Assembly (NCBI GenBank): GCA_036244855.1
Contig: BQKZ01006338.1
Coordinates: 12,177-22,923 of the forward strand
DNA from: Temnopleurus reevesii
Lineage: Eukaryota; Echinodermata; Echinoidea; Temnopleuroida; Temnopleuridae
DNA: 10,747 bases
Direction: 5' to 3'
In this document: positions 1 to 6,660 of the stretch, piece by piece
Position numbering within the stretch: position 1 is the first letter of the stretch
Layout: every line of letters begins with the position of its first letter
Position numbers and translations under genes: made by a program
The notes under the pieces: model-generated
The model's input: only the letters and a program-made list of their open reading frames with translations
Told to the model about the DNA's origin: nothing
Databases searched by the model: none

Positions 1-65
1 GTTGATTTTGTACATATGCCTATTGGGAAAAATGTAATCTTGATTTTGTACATAACCCTATGGGG
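1..65. repeat. Short tandem pair of a dispersed repeat
   Basis: Two near-identical units begin with TTGATTTTGTACATA at positions 2 and 40, and each runs into a CCTATKGGG motif. A related third copy lies at 1447-1468, matching the second unit at about 18 of 22 positions. This looks like the edge of an interspersed repeat that continues upstream of the window. The family cannot be named from the sequence alone. Confidence 0.5.
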
Positions 66-1110
66 CACCGAAATTTTAGGGGCGTCTGGCGGGCCCTTTC
101 CACCACCTAAATCGTCTTGCAGTGCCCATTCATATATCTCGGGACTATGACGAATCATTTGACGTAGGTTCTGTGCGGTTACCATTCCAGCTAGGCTAGC
201 CGATTTTTTTGACCACTTTGGGCCCCTCCCATGGCCACATCCACCAGATAGGACATGCCAGACGGCCCATTCGTAATATCGGAGAGTACGATCTTTGCAT
301 CCATGAACATTAAAATTTGTAACCTTTCCAGCTAGGCTAACCCTTGCTGGCTGCCGGTCTATTAACTTGACAAAGGTTCAAATCGCACCATTTGGGGTTA
401 ATAGTACCGGGTACTTATTTTATGTCCTATGCCTTTTGAAATAGAATCTTCTGAGCTATTGAACTATATGTGCCGACATTGTGTCCAAATGGCACTTTCT
501 TTTGAAAAAGGTCACTTTAAATTTTCAACAGCTAAGGTAAGTTCCGCTTTGACAAACGCAGGTGGACAAACGTTTCCTCTCCATAATCTTTAGTATGGAC
601 TTTTAAGAGATTAAAACATGCCCAGATGTCAGTGGTGATTTTTAGTAAATACAAGTCATGTATTTGCTAAATTTCTGCAGTGATTGCCGAATTCAATAAA
701 TAATCATGACGGTTGCTTTGTAAAATTCACTGTGAATTAGTAAATTTTATTTATCTTGGTTTAAGCTAGTAGCTGGTTAAAACTATAAGTGAGGCTTCTT
801 GGGTAGGAATATGACAGAGTAAACTATTAGAATTATAGAATTTAGTTGAACACAATTTCAGAGGTGCAGAATCTTAGGAGCAATAACTGCGCTCACATCC
901 TACACGTACGGGTCAATGAGCTGCTAAGGATGGATAAGTCCCCTTACTCCCTACATTTACCCCCTTTACTCTGTTGCTTATTTAGTTCAAACCATGATGA
1001 TATTAATTACATGTTCTTATATGTGCCTAACACTAACTTTATCAGTCGTCCCTGAGCCCTCTACACTGTAACATAATTACATTGGGTTATGGCAGTACAG
1101 CTGTATTTCA
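66..1110. other. Upstream intergenic DNA with no supported gene
   Basis: No open frame here shows recognisable protein similarity or an exon-like structure. The one longer frame (846-1055, +) has no family resemblance and no splice context. The only internal structure I noticed is a short direct repeat, TTCCAGCTAGGCTA, at about 184-197 and 327-340, which may mark an old duplicated repeat. The region probably belongs to the intergenic space upstream of NDUFA2. Confidence 0.5.
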
Positions 1111-1262
1111 AGGGGAAAAAATCCTGCCAGGTATCAATCTACCCCACCTGGGTCTCGTGTAGCACAATTAATGTCTTGCTGAAGGAAACGGGTCATGGGT
1201 GGGATTCGAACCCGCGACCCTTTAGTTGAAAGGCGAGAGTCTACTTCACCACGGCGCCAATT
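1111..1262 (-). mobile_element. tRNA-derived SINE, minus strand
   Basis: Read on the minus strand, the head at about 1262 looks like a tRNA. An A-box-like TGGTGAAGTAG is the complement of 1241-1251, and a perfect B box GGTTCGAATCC is the complement of 1202-1212; these form an internal RNA polymerase III promoter. A non-tRNA body follows, and the element ends in a T-rich, C-rich tail near 1111-1125. A body continuing past the B box, with no matched acceptor stem, argues for a SINE rather than a tRNA gene. I could not define target-site duplications, partly because a sequence gap lies just beyond the head. The family name is unknown to me. Confidence 0.72.
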
Positions 1263-1274
1263 CTTTACGGTCGA

Positions 1275-1290
1275 AGGGGGGGGGGGGGGN
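1275..1290. other. Poly-G run ending in an assembly gap
   Basis: A run of about 15 G is followed by a single n at 1290. Homopolymer runs at contig ends are typical of low-quality read ends, so the G-run may be partly artefactual. The n probably marks a gap of unknown size. Continuity between the SINE region and the NDUFA2 promoter is therefore not assured. Confidence 0.75.
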
Positions 1291-1433
1291 GCTAAATTAT
1301 CGGTTAGTCTCATTTCAGCCACCAAAACTTTTTTTTGAGCCGATAAAGTAAATTTTTCAAAAGAACGCGATATTTCGATCGCGCCCTGTAATTTAACAAA
1401 AAATCTATCGATTGGTTCTATTTTAATCAATGT

Positions 1434-1604
1434 CTGATTGGGTGCCATTTTGCACGTAAGCCTATGGGAGATTATTTACTCGTGTGTACTCAGTACCCGT
1501 ACCCCATTTAATATTTTTAAACAGCGCCATCACGTGACAAAATTCACTACAGGCAACAAAAAATATATTTTCCGTGAATTTTAGGAAAAAACAAGCTCAA
1601 AATC
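1434..1604 (+). promoter_or_regulatory. NDUFA2: Putative NDUFA2 promoter and 5' leader
   Basis: The 170 bases before the start codon contain an inverted CCAAT box (CTGATTGG, 1434-1441, matching the NF-Y consensus), GCCATTTT (1444-1451, the complement of a YY1-like AAAATGGC) and a perfect CACGTG E-box (1531-1536). NF-Y, YY1 and E-box factors are common at promoters of nuclear mitochondrial genes, so this is a plausible housekeeping promoter. No convincing TATA box sits at a defined distance, and the transcription start cannot be placed. Part of the region (1447-1468) resembles the repeat at the start of the window, so some of these sites may be repeat-derived. Confidence 0.4.
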
Positions 1605-1693
1605 ATGGCCTCCGCGGCTCGGAGATTTCCCCAACACTTGAAAGAGTTAAGAATTCACCTTTGTCAGCGATCACCTGCAAGTGAGGGCGTGAG
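1605..1693 (+). CDS. NDUFA2: NDUFA2 exon 1 (coding part)
   Basis: This exon encodes residues 1-29 and the first two bases of codon 30 of the complex I accessory subunit B8. Complex I transfers electrons from NADH to ubiquinone in the mitochondrial inner membrane; NDUFA2 is a small peripheral subunit of the matrix arm. The start codon has A at -3 and G at +4. The motif LRIHLCQRSP followed by GVR is nearly identical to the N-terminal part of vertebrate NDUFA2 and includes Cys20, the first of the two conserved cysteines. The exon ends GTGAG before a consensus donor GTAAGC at 1694 (phase 2 intron). There is only one copy of exon 1 in the window, and it must serve either downstream set of exons. 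Confidence 0.93.
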
Positions 1694-2082
1694 GTAAGCA
1701 TACTGATAGCAATAGCGTGCCCATAATATCTCAATTCATGAAATTCAATTTGGTGCTAATTTTGGTCCCACTCGTTGTGATCCGTGTAACTAGGCTCAAG
1801 AACATAAGGCTAAATCTATGATTCGCGCCGTATCTGCTTGTTGATTTAGATAAATGATCACCCATCTGCTTTAAAGAAATGCCTCAAGTTCAGTTACTAT
1901 TACGTTGTTCATCATATCAATATCAGTACATTTGATTATGCCTCTTTGACTGTGTCTGTGACTTGATGAATGAAATTATTGGAAGAATGAATACAAATAA
2001 AATGTCAATAAAATATAAATCAGCTTCTATTATAATGTTGCGCAGCTATGACAGTGCTCTCTCATTGTTTTTTCGGATGTTT
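1694..2082 (+). other. NDUFA2 intron 1, 5' part (haplotype A)
   Basis: This is intronic sequence after the exon 1 donor, with no gene. From about 1815 it is homologous to 4608 onward, including the shared ATAAATGATCACCCA stretch and a shared block just before the polypurine tract (CAGCTATGACAGTGCTCTCT). This marks where the duplicated or allelic segment begins. Confidence 0.7.
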
Positions 2083-2418
2083 AGAAGAAGAACGGGGAGA
2101 TCGATCAAACTGAAAGATAAGGAGATGACAAAAATGAGGAGTAGAAAAGAAGGAGATAGATAGAGTCTTAGAGAAGGCAGAGGATATTAAGAAGTATAAA
2201 GTAGATGTCGAGGAATGAGAAGAATAGAGACGAAAGATGACTAGGAAGAGGGGAGAATTAAGGGAAAGGAAGAGGAGGAGAAATGAAGAAGAGACAAAAG
2301 GAGATGGAGGCATAAGAGGAGGAGAAGTAAAAGAAGAAGAAGGGAAAGAAGTAGGAGAAGGAAGGGGAAGAGGAAGTTTAGGAGGAGGAGGAGGATGAGG
2401 AGGGGAAGAAGAAGAAGA
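2083..2418 (+). repeat. Polypurine (GGA/GAA) tract, haplotype A copy
   Basis: About 336 bases are strongly biased to A and G on the + strand, made of irregular GGA, GAA and GA units with scattered pyrimidines. The complementary strand gives long Leu/Ser/Pro-rich frames that are low-complexity shadows, not genes. A homologous, longer and purer tract lies at 4912-5372. Such polypurine/polypyrimidine sequence can form triplex (H-DNA) structures and is prone to length change. Confidence 0.85.
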
Positions 2419-2711
2419 TCGTTCAAGTTGAACGTGGAGTAAAATAGGGAAGAGTGACGCAAGAGGGTTGACCACTTCATGGCATTCCTTTCCCATTCTT
2501 ATCAGATATTTTGGTTACCTGTTGCCATGAAAAGGACAAAGGCAATATAATCACAGAGGATCACTGGGCTGGGCCTTGTAACATAAAGATTTCCAATCAG
2601 TTGTCACGATTGATATCAATTGCAAGTCTATGTGTCAGGTTTTATACCCTGATTTTAAAAGGATAAATAGTTTAGCACTTTCCACCATGTTTATTAAATG
2701 TTTTCTTTCAG

Positions 2712-2835
2712 GTAAAAACACAGTATGTGGACATCAAGAAGGCCACCCCTCGCTTTCCCCCTCCCCTCACCAGATCATTCTATGAGTTTGACACTCTGTT
2801 ATCTAAAGGATATAATGTACAGATGATTTGGCCTT
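2712..2835 (+). pseudogene. NDUFA2: Broken exon 2 cassette A1 in intron 1
   Basis: An acceptor-like TTTTCTTTCAG (2701-2711) is followed by sequence matching the first half of NDUFA2 exon 2, with translation [12 protein letters not shown] readable downstream. About seven bases covering the GAATGG of the intact exon are missing. If exon 1 were spliced here, codon 30 would be followed at once by TAA (2713-2715). The 3' half diverges, and no donor equivalent to the intact exon's GTATGT is present. It is therefore a non-functional exon duplicate or a potential poison exon. The upstream flank (about 2635-2711) resembles the flank of the intact exon at 5845, not that of the intact exon at 2882. Confidence 0.85.
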
Positions 2836-2881
2836 CAATTTGGCCTTCAATCTATATTTTTTCTGTTCCGTTTTCTTTCAG

Positions 2882-2988
2882 GGAATGGGTTAAGACGCAG
2901 TATGTTGACATCAAGAAGGCCAACCCTCGTTTCCCCATCCTCATCAGGGAATGCAGTGGAGTTCAGCCCAAGGTTTATGCAAGATATG
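2882..2988 (+). CDS. NDUFA2: NDUFA2 exon 2, intact copy (haplotype A)
   Basis: This 107-base exon completes codon 30 and encodes residues 31-65 plus one base of codon 66. It lies between a pyrimidine-rich acceptor (TTTTCTTTCAG, ending 2881) and donor GTATGT at 2989. It carries the core of the L51/S25/CI-B8 domain, which has a thioredoxin-like fold: YVDIKKANP, then [13 protein letters not shown] and ARY. Cys54 lies 34 residues after Cys20, the same spacing as the disulphide-forming pair Cys24/Cys58 of human NDUFA2. Because 107 is not a multiple of three, including this exon together with the second intact copy (5845-5951) in one mRNA would shift the frame. Confidence 0.95.
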
Positions 2989-3020
2989 GTATGTTCCATT
3001 GTACTTTATCCTACTAGTAC

Positions 3021-3264
3021 TACAGTCAAACCTGCTTCAGCAACCACCTGTAAATAAAGACCACCTGCCAATGAAGACCACCTTTCTTGACTCCCTATTA
3101 CAGTCAAACCTGTCTGTACAGACCACCAAACGGAGACAGAAAAGTGGATTTTTAAAAGACACATTCATTTACATGCAATTTGCATTCTAGGGAGTTAAGA
3201 AAGATGGTCTTTACAGACAGGCGGTCTTTCTATACAGGTGGTCACTAAAGCAGGTTTGACTGTA
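3021..3264. mobile_element. MITE-like palindromic element
   Basis: The ends form an inverted repeat: 3021-3052 pairs with 3233-3264 at 29 of 32 positions, starting TACAGTCAAACCTGCTT. The arms extend to about 78 bases (3021-3098 against 3188-3264). The centre contains a further partial copy of the same terminus starting near 3099. There is no coding capacity, so this is a non-autonomous inverted-repeat element. It sits only 33 bases after exon 2, and a shorter version occupies the same position at 5979. No clear target-site duplication was found. Confidence 0.75.
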
Positions 3265-3281
3265 GCAATTTACAAGTAAAT

Positions 3282-3365
3282 AAACCTGTCTATAGAGACC
3301 GCCTGCTCTTAAGGACCCGTCTTCCGTCTCCCTTGGGTGGTCTTTATAGACAGGGATGACTCTAT
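3282..3365. repeat. Second, partial copy of the same inverted repeat
   Basis: AACCTGTCTATAGAGACC near 3283-3300 is inverted at about 3337-3357, where GGTGGTCTTTATAGACAGG occurs, forming another imperfect hairpin related to the element at 3021-3264. It may be a remnant of a nested or rearranged insertion. The first half also occurs near 6207, but the copy there is cut short at about 6236. Confidence 0.55.
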
Positions 3366-3412
3366 CATTTTATTGATGTCAAAAAATATTTAGAGGGGAA
3401 CCCACCCCTGAT

Positions 3413-3582
3413 ATTATTTTGTTCTTAATGAATAAGAAAAAATGGATGAACAAACTGTGAAAAGATGAGCAAAATCTATTTATCCATTCAAAAGTTATGA
3501 ATCTTTAAAGTTCTAATGATGTCCACCGATGGGGATCCTTGAGTTGGCAATGATGGCATAATTTGTGATGCTTTAGCTGACA
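3413..3582 (+). repeat. Dispersed repeat, plus-oriented copy
   Basis: Shared landmarks are GATGAACAAACTG, GAGCAAAATC, ATCCATTCAAAAGTTATGAA, GATCCTTGAGTTGGCA and a final AATTTGTGATG. The same order occurs at about 10590-10747, and inverted at 3790-3965. It has no coding capacity. Because two copies lie here in opposite orientation, 3413-3965 may be a single element with long inverted arms. It is found only in haplotype A. Confidence 0.6.
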
Positions 3583-3789
3583 CCAGTCTTCCCATTCACT
3601 TTGTACATAAAATTTAAGAATTGATAAAATGTAAAATTTGGAATGAGGGATCATTGTTTTTCTTTCTAGAATACACATTGAATTGATTAAGACACGCTAA
3701 AGTCAAGCAAAAATAAAACATTTTGTTGACTTTTGTTAATTAAGAGGAAAATGTGGAATTCGGTATACAGAATGAAATAATGGGAAATT
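3583..3789. other. Intron 2 spacer between inverted repeat arms
   Basis: This AT-rich sequence has no reading frame or recognisable motif. GGGAAATTC followed by AGAAGTGT at about 3782 echoes the repeat near 10520, so the repeat family may extend into this spacer. Confidence 0.4.
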
Positions 3790-3965
3790 CAGAAGTGTGC
3801 GACATGATGTCACAGATTCCATCAAAGTTGCTGACCTCATGGATCCTCATCAGCCACAGGAAACATATTTTTCAAACTTCATTACTTTCCAACATTTTTT
3901 CTGGGACGATTTGATTTTGCTCAAATTTTCAGTTTGTTCACCTCATCTTCTTTTTCCTCTGACAG
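3790..3965 (-). repeat. Dispersed repeat, minus-oriented copy
   Basis: On the minus strand this reads GATGAGGTGAACAAACTG, then AAAATTTGAGCAAAATC, GAGGATCCATGAGG and AATCTGTGACATCA. These are the same landmarks in the same order as at 3413-3582 and 10590-10747. It is the inverted partner of the first copy and has diverged noticeably from it. Confidence 0.55.
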
Positions 3966-4256
3966 TACATTAAACCCAGAGATGAGTCCCCCCCCCCCTT
4001 TAACAGGGACTGTGGAAGGGGGAGGGGATTGAGTAGGGCTGCAGCCCCATTTTCCCCAGTAAATGCGTGCCAACGTATGGCAGATATGGCAGTTTATAAT
4101 ATAATAATACACAGCCCCTCCACATTTTAAGATGTTCCTGATATATACTGTACTGTGTGAAAATACTGAATGATATTTACTAGCTTTTCAGTAATTTTTA
4201 CATGTACCTTTGAAATTTATATTTTTAAAAATCCATTATGTGCTAGCCAATGTTGC
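3966..4256. other. Intron 2 sequence with a poly-C run, no gene
   Basis: A C homopolymer of about a dozen bases near 3988-4000 is followed by a G-rich stretch (GGAAGGGGGAGGGG, about 4013-4026). Together they could form a hairpin or quadruplex-like structure. The minus-strand open frame here shows no protein similarity that I recognise. The region is absent from the other haplotype segment. Confidence 0.45.
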
Positions 4257-4494
4257 TGAGTATTGGGAAATTTGGTTGCATGCTCTAAAAACATTAAAAA
4301 GTTAAATGTTTTTAATGTTTCAATATTTTTATGTATCTTAAACCATGATAGCAGGGCGCTATAAACCCACATGCAACAAATTTGAGCCATCTCCAAGTAA
4401 AAAGAAATTGCCATGCGTCCAAATGGGCAAGTTAGTCCAAGAGTATAAATCATTAACTGTCAATGAATTCTTTGTGAGAATCCAGTATCAAGAT
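4257..4494. repeat. Intron 2 block shared by haplotypes (contig end)
   Basis: This block recurs with modest divergence at 6247-6480. Its last 197 bases (4298-4494) are identical to 7587-7783. The identity stops exactly at the n on each side, as expected when two contigs end in the same genomic DNA and were not merged. The open frames on both strands show no recognisable protein. Confidence 0.85.
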
Positions 4495-4495
4495 N
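4495..4495. other. Assembly gap; start of inserted segment 4496-7585
   Basis: A single n follows sequence that continues naturally at 7784. The sequence after the n (from 4496) is unrelated to what follows 7783 and is homologous to intron 1 instead. This identifies a wrong or haplotype-switching join. Confidence 0.85.
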
Positions 4496-4607
4496 TTTAA
4501 AATCCCAAAACGCCGTGCTACACGCACGGTATAGACGCTACTCCATAGCTCTCTGGAGTAGTGACAATGTCAAAAAATGTCAAAAACTATTCCAGGGAGC
4601 TATCCAT
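4496..4607. repeat. Hairpin-rich segment unique to haplotype B
   Basis: CTACTCCA (4538-4545) and TGGAGTAG (4554-4561) form a perfect 8-bp stem with an 8-base loop. TAGCTCTCTGGA (4546-4557) is inverted imperfectly as TCCAGGGAGCTA near 4591. This looks like a fragment of a small inverted-repeat element. It has no counterpart upstream of the homologous start at about 1815, so it is either a B-specific insertion or sequence that A lacks. Confidence 0.45.
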
Positions 4608-4911
4608 AGCTACTATCGCACCACCTCTGTTTGTTGATTTAATTGATATAAATGATCACCCAACTGCTTTATAGAAATGCCTGAAGTTCATTAACAATTA
4701 CTTTAACTATTATGTTGTTCATCTTATCAATATCACTATTACTCTAGCACTCTTCTTGAGTCTGTGTGACGATACAATTTTGCAAATGATTGGTGAATGA
4801 AATTATTGCCTATTCTTGGAAGAATGAAAATAAATAAAATTTCAATAAATCAGCTTCTATAATAATGTTAAGCAGCTATGACAGTGCTCTCTAATTGTTT
4901 GTCGGATTTGT
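4608..4911 (+). other. NDUFA2 intron 1 part, haplotype B
   Basis: This is homologous to 1815-2082 with many substitutions and small indels. It contains no gene. It confirms that segment 4496-7585 starts inside intron 1, after exon 1, which explains why there is only one exon 1 in the window. Confidence 0.7.
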
Positions 4912-5372
4912 AGAAGAAGAACAGGGAGATCAAACTGAAAGATAAGGAGATCAAAATGACCAAAATGAGGAGTAGAAAAGAAGGAGAGAGAGAGAGAGAG
5001 AGAGGGAAGAGGAGGAGTAAAAGAAAATGGAAAAGGAAGACAATAAGAAGTAGATGAGGAATGAGAAGAATAGAGATGAAAGATGATTAGAAAGGGGAGA
5101 GTTACGAGGGCCGAGGGATAAAAAGAGGAGGAAGAAGGAGGATGGACGGGTGGGAGCAGGAGTTGAAGGAGAAAAGGAGGAAAGAGAAGGAGGAGGAAGG
5201 AGAAGGAGGAGGAGGAAGAAGAAGAAGAAGAAGAAGGAGGAGGAGGAGGAGGAGGAGGAGAAGGAGGAGGAGGAGGAGGAAATGAGTAAGAAGCTGAGAA
5301 GGAAGAAGGAGGAGCTGGGAGCATAGAATGGGGGAAGGAGGATGATGATGAGAAGAAGAAGAACAAAGAAAT
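4912..5372 (+). repeat. Polypurine tract, haplotype B copy (expanded)
   Basis: This tract of about 461 bases is homologous to that at 2083-2418, but longer and purer. It includes a (GA)n run near 4985-5004 and an uninterrupted run of 118 purines (5165-5282) of GGA and GAA units. The minus-strand Ser/Pro/Leu-rich frames are translations of this low-complexity DNA and are not genes. Confidence 0.88.
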
Positions 5373-5492
5373 ATAACCAAAAAGGGTATTAATTCTGATA
5401 TTCATATGTGTCCAGTAATCGGATTTACCAGTATAGTATAGACTAGCATGGTTTACTCCCTCCACTATGTTTTTTACTGTTTTTTTTTTCAG

Positions 5493-5595
5493 GAAATGGG
5501 TGAAGACACATTATGTTGACGTCGAGACAGCCAACCCTCACTTGCCCCCTACCCTCGCCAGATCATTTTACAAGTTTTACGCTCCAAGGGTCTAA
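5493..5595 (+). pseudogene. NDUFA2: Broken exon 2 cassette B1
   Basis: After a T-tract acceptor (ending TTTTTTCAG, 5484-5492) the reading frame of exon 1 would continue as KWVKTHYVDVETANPHLPP, clearly related to exon 2. It then diverges and reaches TAA at 5593-5595. The conserved cysteine region is gone and no good donor follows. Amino acid changes at conserved positions (K to E and K to T in the DIKK motif) show relaxed constraint. It is the only broken cassette without a stop near its 5' end. Confidence 0.85.
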
Positions 5596-5656
5596 ATGTA
5601 TACATGATTTTGCCTTCACTCTCCACTTAATTATTCACTATTCTGCTTTCTTTCAG

Positions 5657-5745
5657 GGAATAGGTGAAGATGCAGTATTTTGACATCAAGAAAGCCAATC
5701 TTTGCCCCCCACCCTCATCAGACTGTTAGTTAAAGGACCTATATA
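5657..5745 (+). pseudogene. NDUFA2: Broken exon 2 cassette B2
   Basis: The acceptor CTTTCTTTCAG (5646-5656) is intact, but the conserved Trp32 codon TGG is TAG at 5661-5663, and a deletion after AAAGCCAA shifts the frame. The 3' part shares the altered CCCCC-rich and CAGA motifs of cassettes A1 and B1, not the CATCCTCATCAGGG of the intact exon. This suggests that the broken cassettes derive from one diverged ancestor. The flank upstream of B2 resembles the flank upstream of the intact exon at 2882. Confidence 0.85.
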
Positions 5746-5844
5746 GAGAGACATGATTCTCTGTGACAGGTTTTACACTTGGAATTTAGAAGGATAAATG
5801 ATAATCCAGCACAACCTAACATGTGTTTTACCATTTTCTTTCAG

Positions 5845-5951
5845 GGAATGGGTGAAGACGCAGTATGTGGACATCAAGAAGGCCAACCCTCGCTTTCCCA
5901 TCCTCATTAGGGAGTGCAGTGGAGTCCAGCCCAAGGTCTATGCAAGATATG
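5845..5951 (+). CDS. NDUFA2: NDUFA2 exon 2, intact copy (haplotype B)
   Basis: This is the counterpart of the exon at 2882-2988. It has the same 107-base length, acceptor (TTTTCTTTCAG) and donor (GTATGT), and it encodes exactly the same residues 31-65, including Cys54. I count eight differences, all synonymous third-position changes, so both copies have been under strong protein-level constraint. The 27 bases after the exon are also shared. Most likely it is the allelic form of the same exon rather than an extra exon: joining both 107-base exons in one mRNA would shift the frame. Confidence 0.92.
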
Positions 5952-5978
5952 GTATGTTCCATTGTACTTTATCCTACT

Positions 5979-6190
5979 TACAGTCAAACCTGCTTTAAGC
6001 CCCAGTCACATAGGTCCCGGAAAACAACACGATTCAACATGACTCGTTGTTCTGAGCCAATTATGTGTGAATTAACAAAGAGTTGCATTGAATCGTGTTG
6101 CTGCCAGGCCTCTATGTGACCTGGGCCTTAGCGACCACCTGTATATGAAGACTATCTGCCCGTAAAGACCACTTTTCTTGACTCCCTAGA
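5979..6190. mobile_element. MITE-like element, single-arm version
   Basis: This sits at the same position after exon 2 as the element at 3021. It has the same TACAGTCAAACCTGCTT terminus and the same inner landmark CTTGACTCCCTA, but lacks the centre and the right arm. It is interrupted by a second element at 5998-6128. Homology to the A haplotype resumes just after it with GCAATTTACAAGTAAA. Confidence 0.65.
5998..6128. mobile_element. Nested 131-bp hairpin MITE with TA duplication
   Basis: The element begins AGCCCCAGTCACATAG and ends CTATGTGACCTGGGCCT, forming imperfect terminal inverted repeats. Inner arms (ACACGATTCAACATGACTC against GAGTTGCATTGAATCGTGT) extend the pairing so that almost the whole element folds on itself. 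It is flanked by TA on both sides (5996-5997 and 6129-6130). The matching arm at 3021 shows the uninterrupted site, so this is a real insertion. TA duplication is typical of Tc1/mariner-type elements, but the superfamily is an inference. Confidence 0.78.
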
Positions 6191-6246
6191 TAGCAATTTA
6201 CAAGTAAAACCTGTCTATAGAGACTGTCTGCTCTTAATGGCCCCAT

Positions 6247-6660
6247 TATTAGGAAATTTGGTTGCATGCTCTAAAACACTAAAAAGTTAATGTTTCCATA
6301 TGTTTCCATATGTTTATGTATCTTATACCGTGAAAGCAGGGCGCTATAAACCCACATGCAACAAATTTGAGCCATCTGACAAGTAAAAGAAATTGTCATG
6401 TGCCCAAATGGGCAAGTTGGTCCAAGAGTATAAATCATTAACTATCAATGAATTCTTTGTGAGAACGACACTATCAAGATCTAGTGTTAACCAACTTCAC
6501 TGACAGCTCAGCCAAGTACACAAGGTTATGTGTGTGCAGAGTTTGCTTACGTGTTTTGGGCAAGAAAAATTGATGTTTGGGCACATGATTTAAAAACCTA
6601 CTTGCCTGACAGGGCAAGTAGTGAAACACAAATTCTTGTAGCTCCCTGGATAGTCTTCTA
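6247..6660. repeat. Shared intron 2 block, haplotype B copy
   Basis: This is homologous to 4257-4494 joined to 7784-7960, with scattered substitutions and short indels, including a local TGTTTCCATA duplication near 6292-6311. It contains the perfect hairpin CTACTTGCC/GGCAAGTAG (6598-6621, loop TGACAG) also seen at 7901-7924. The A-specific intron 2 sequence 3313-4259 is missing before it, where TTAATGGCCCCATTATTAGG replaces it. No protein is recognised. Confidence 0.8.

Noticed and set aside
330..400. tRNA-like segment with GGTTCAAATC near 377
   Set aside because: A B-box-like string alone is present; I could not fold convincing D, anticodon or acceptor stems around it.
846..1055. Plus-strand 69-codon frame in the upstream region
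   Set aside because: The frame lacks a recognisable domain, a plausible promoter and exon context; its length is expected by chance.
1193..1262. Functional tRNA gene on the minus strand
   Set aside because: A and B boxes are present, but the acceptor stem does not pair, the anticodon loop lacks the usual U33 when folded, and a SINE body continues past the tRNA part.
1134..1448. Minus-strand 104-codon frame containing an X
   Set aside because: It runs through the SINE, the poly-G run and the n, so it crosses a gap and has no biological continuity.
2062..2496. Minus-strand 144-codon Ser/Pro-rich frame (and the overlapping Leu-rich frame)
   Set aside because: It is a translation of the polypurine/polypyrimidine tract. 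The composition follows the GGA/GAA repeats and shows no domain.
4217..4453. Minus-strand frame repeated at 7500-7742
   Set aside because: The shared part is the contig overlap, so the repetition is the same DNA seen twice. The second version also crosses the n at 7586.
4857..5465. Minus-strand 202-codon Pro/Ser/Phe-rich frame, the longest in the window
   Set aside because: It is low-complexity translation of the expanded polypurine tract, without splice or domain evidence. The two tracts give unrelated lengths and frames.
2882..5951. Mutually exclusive alternative exons 2
   Set aside because: The two intact copies encode identical residues, so choosing between them would not change the protein, and the assembly evidence places them on different haplotypes.
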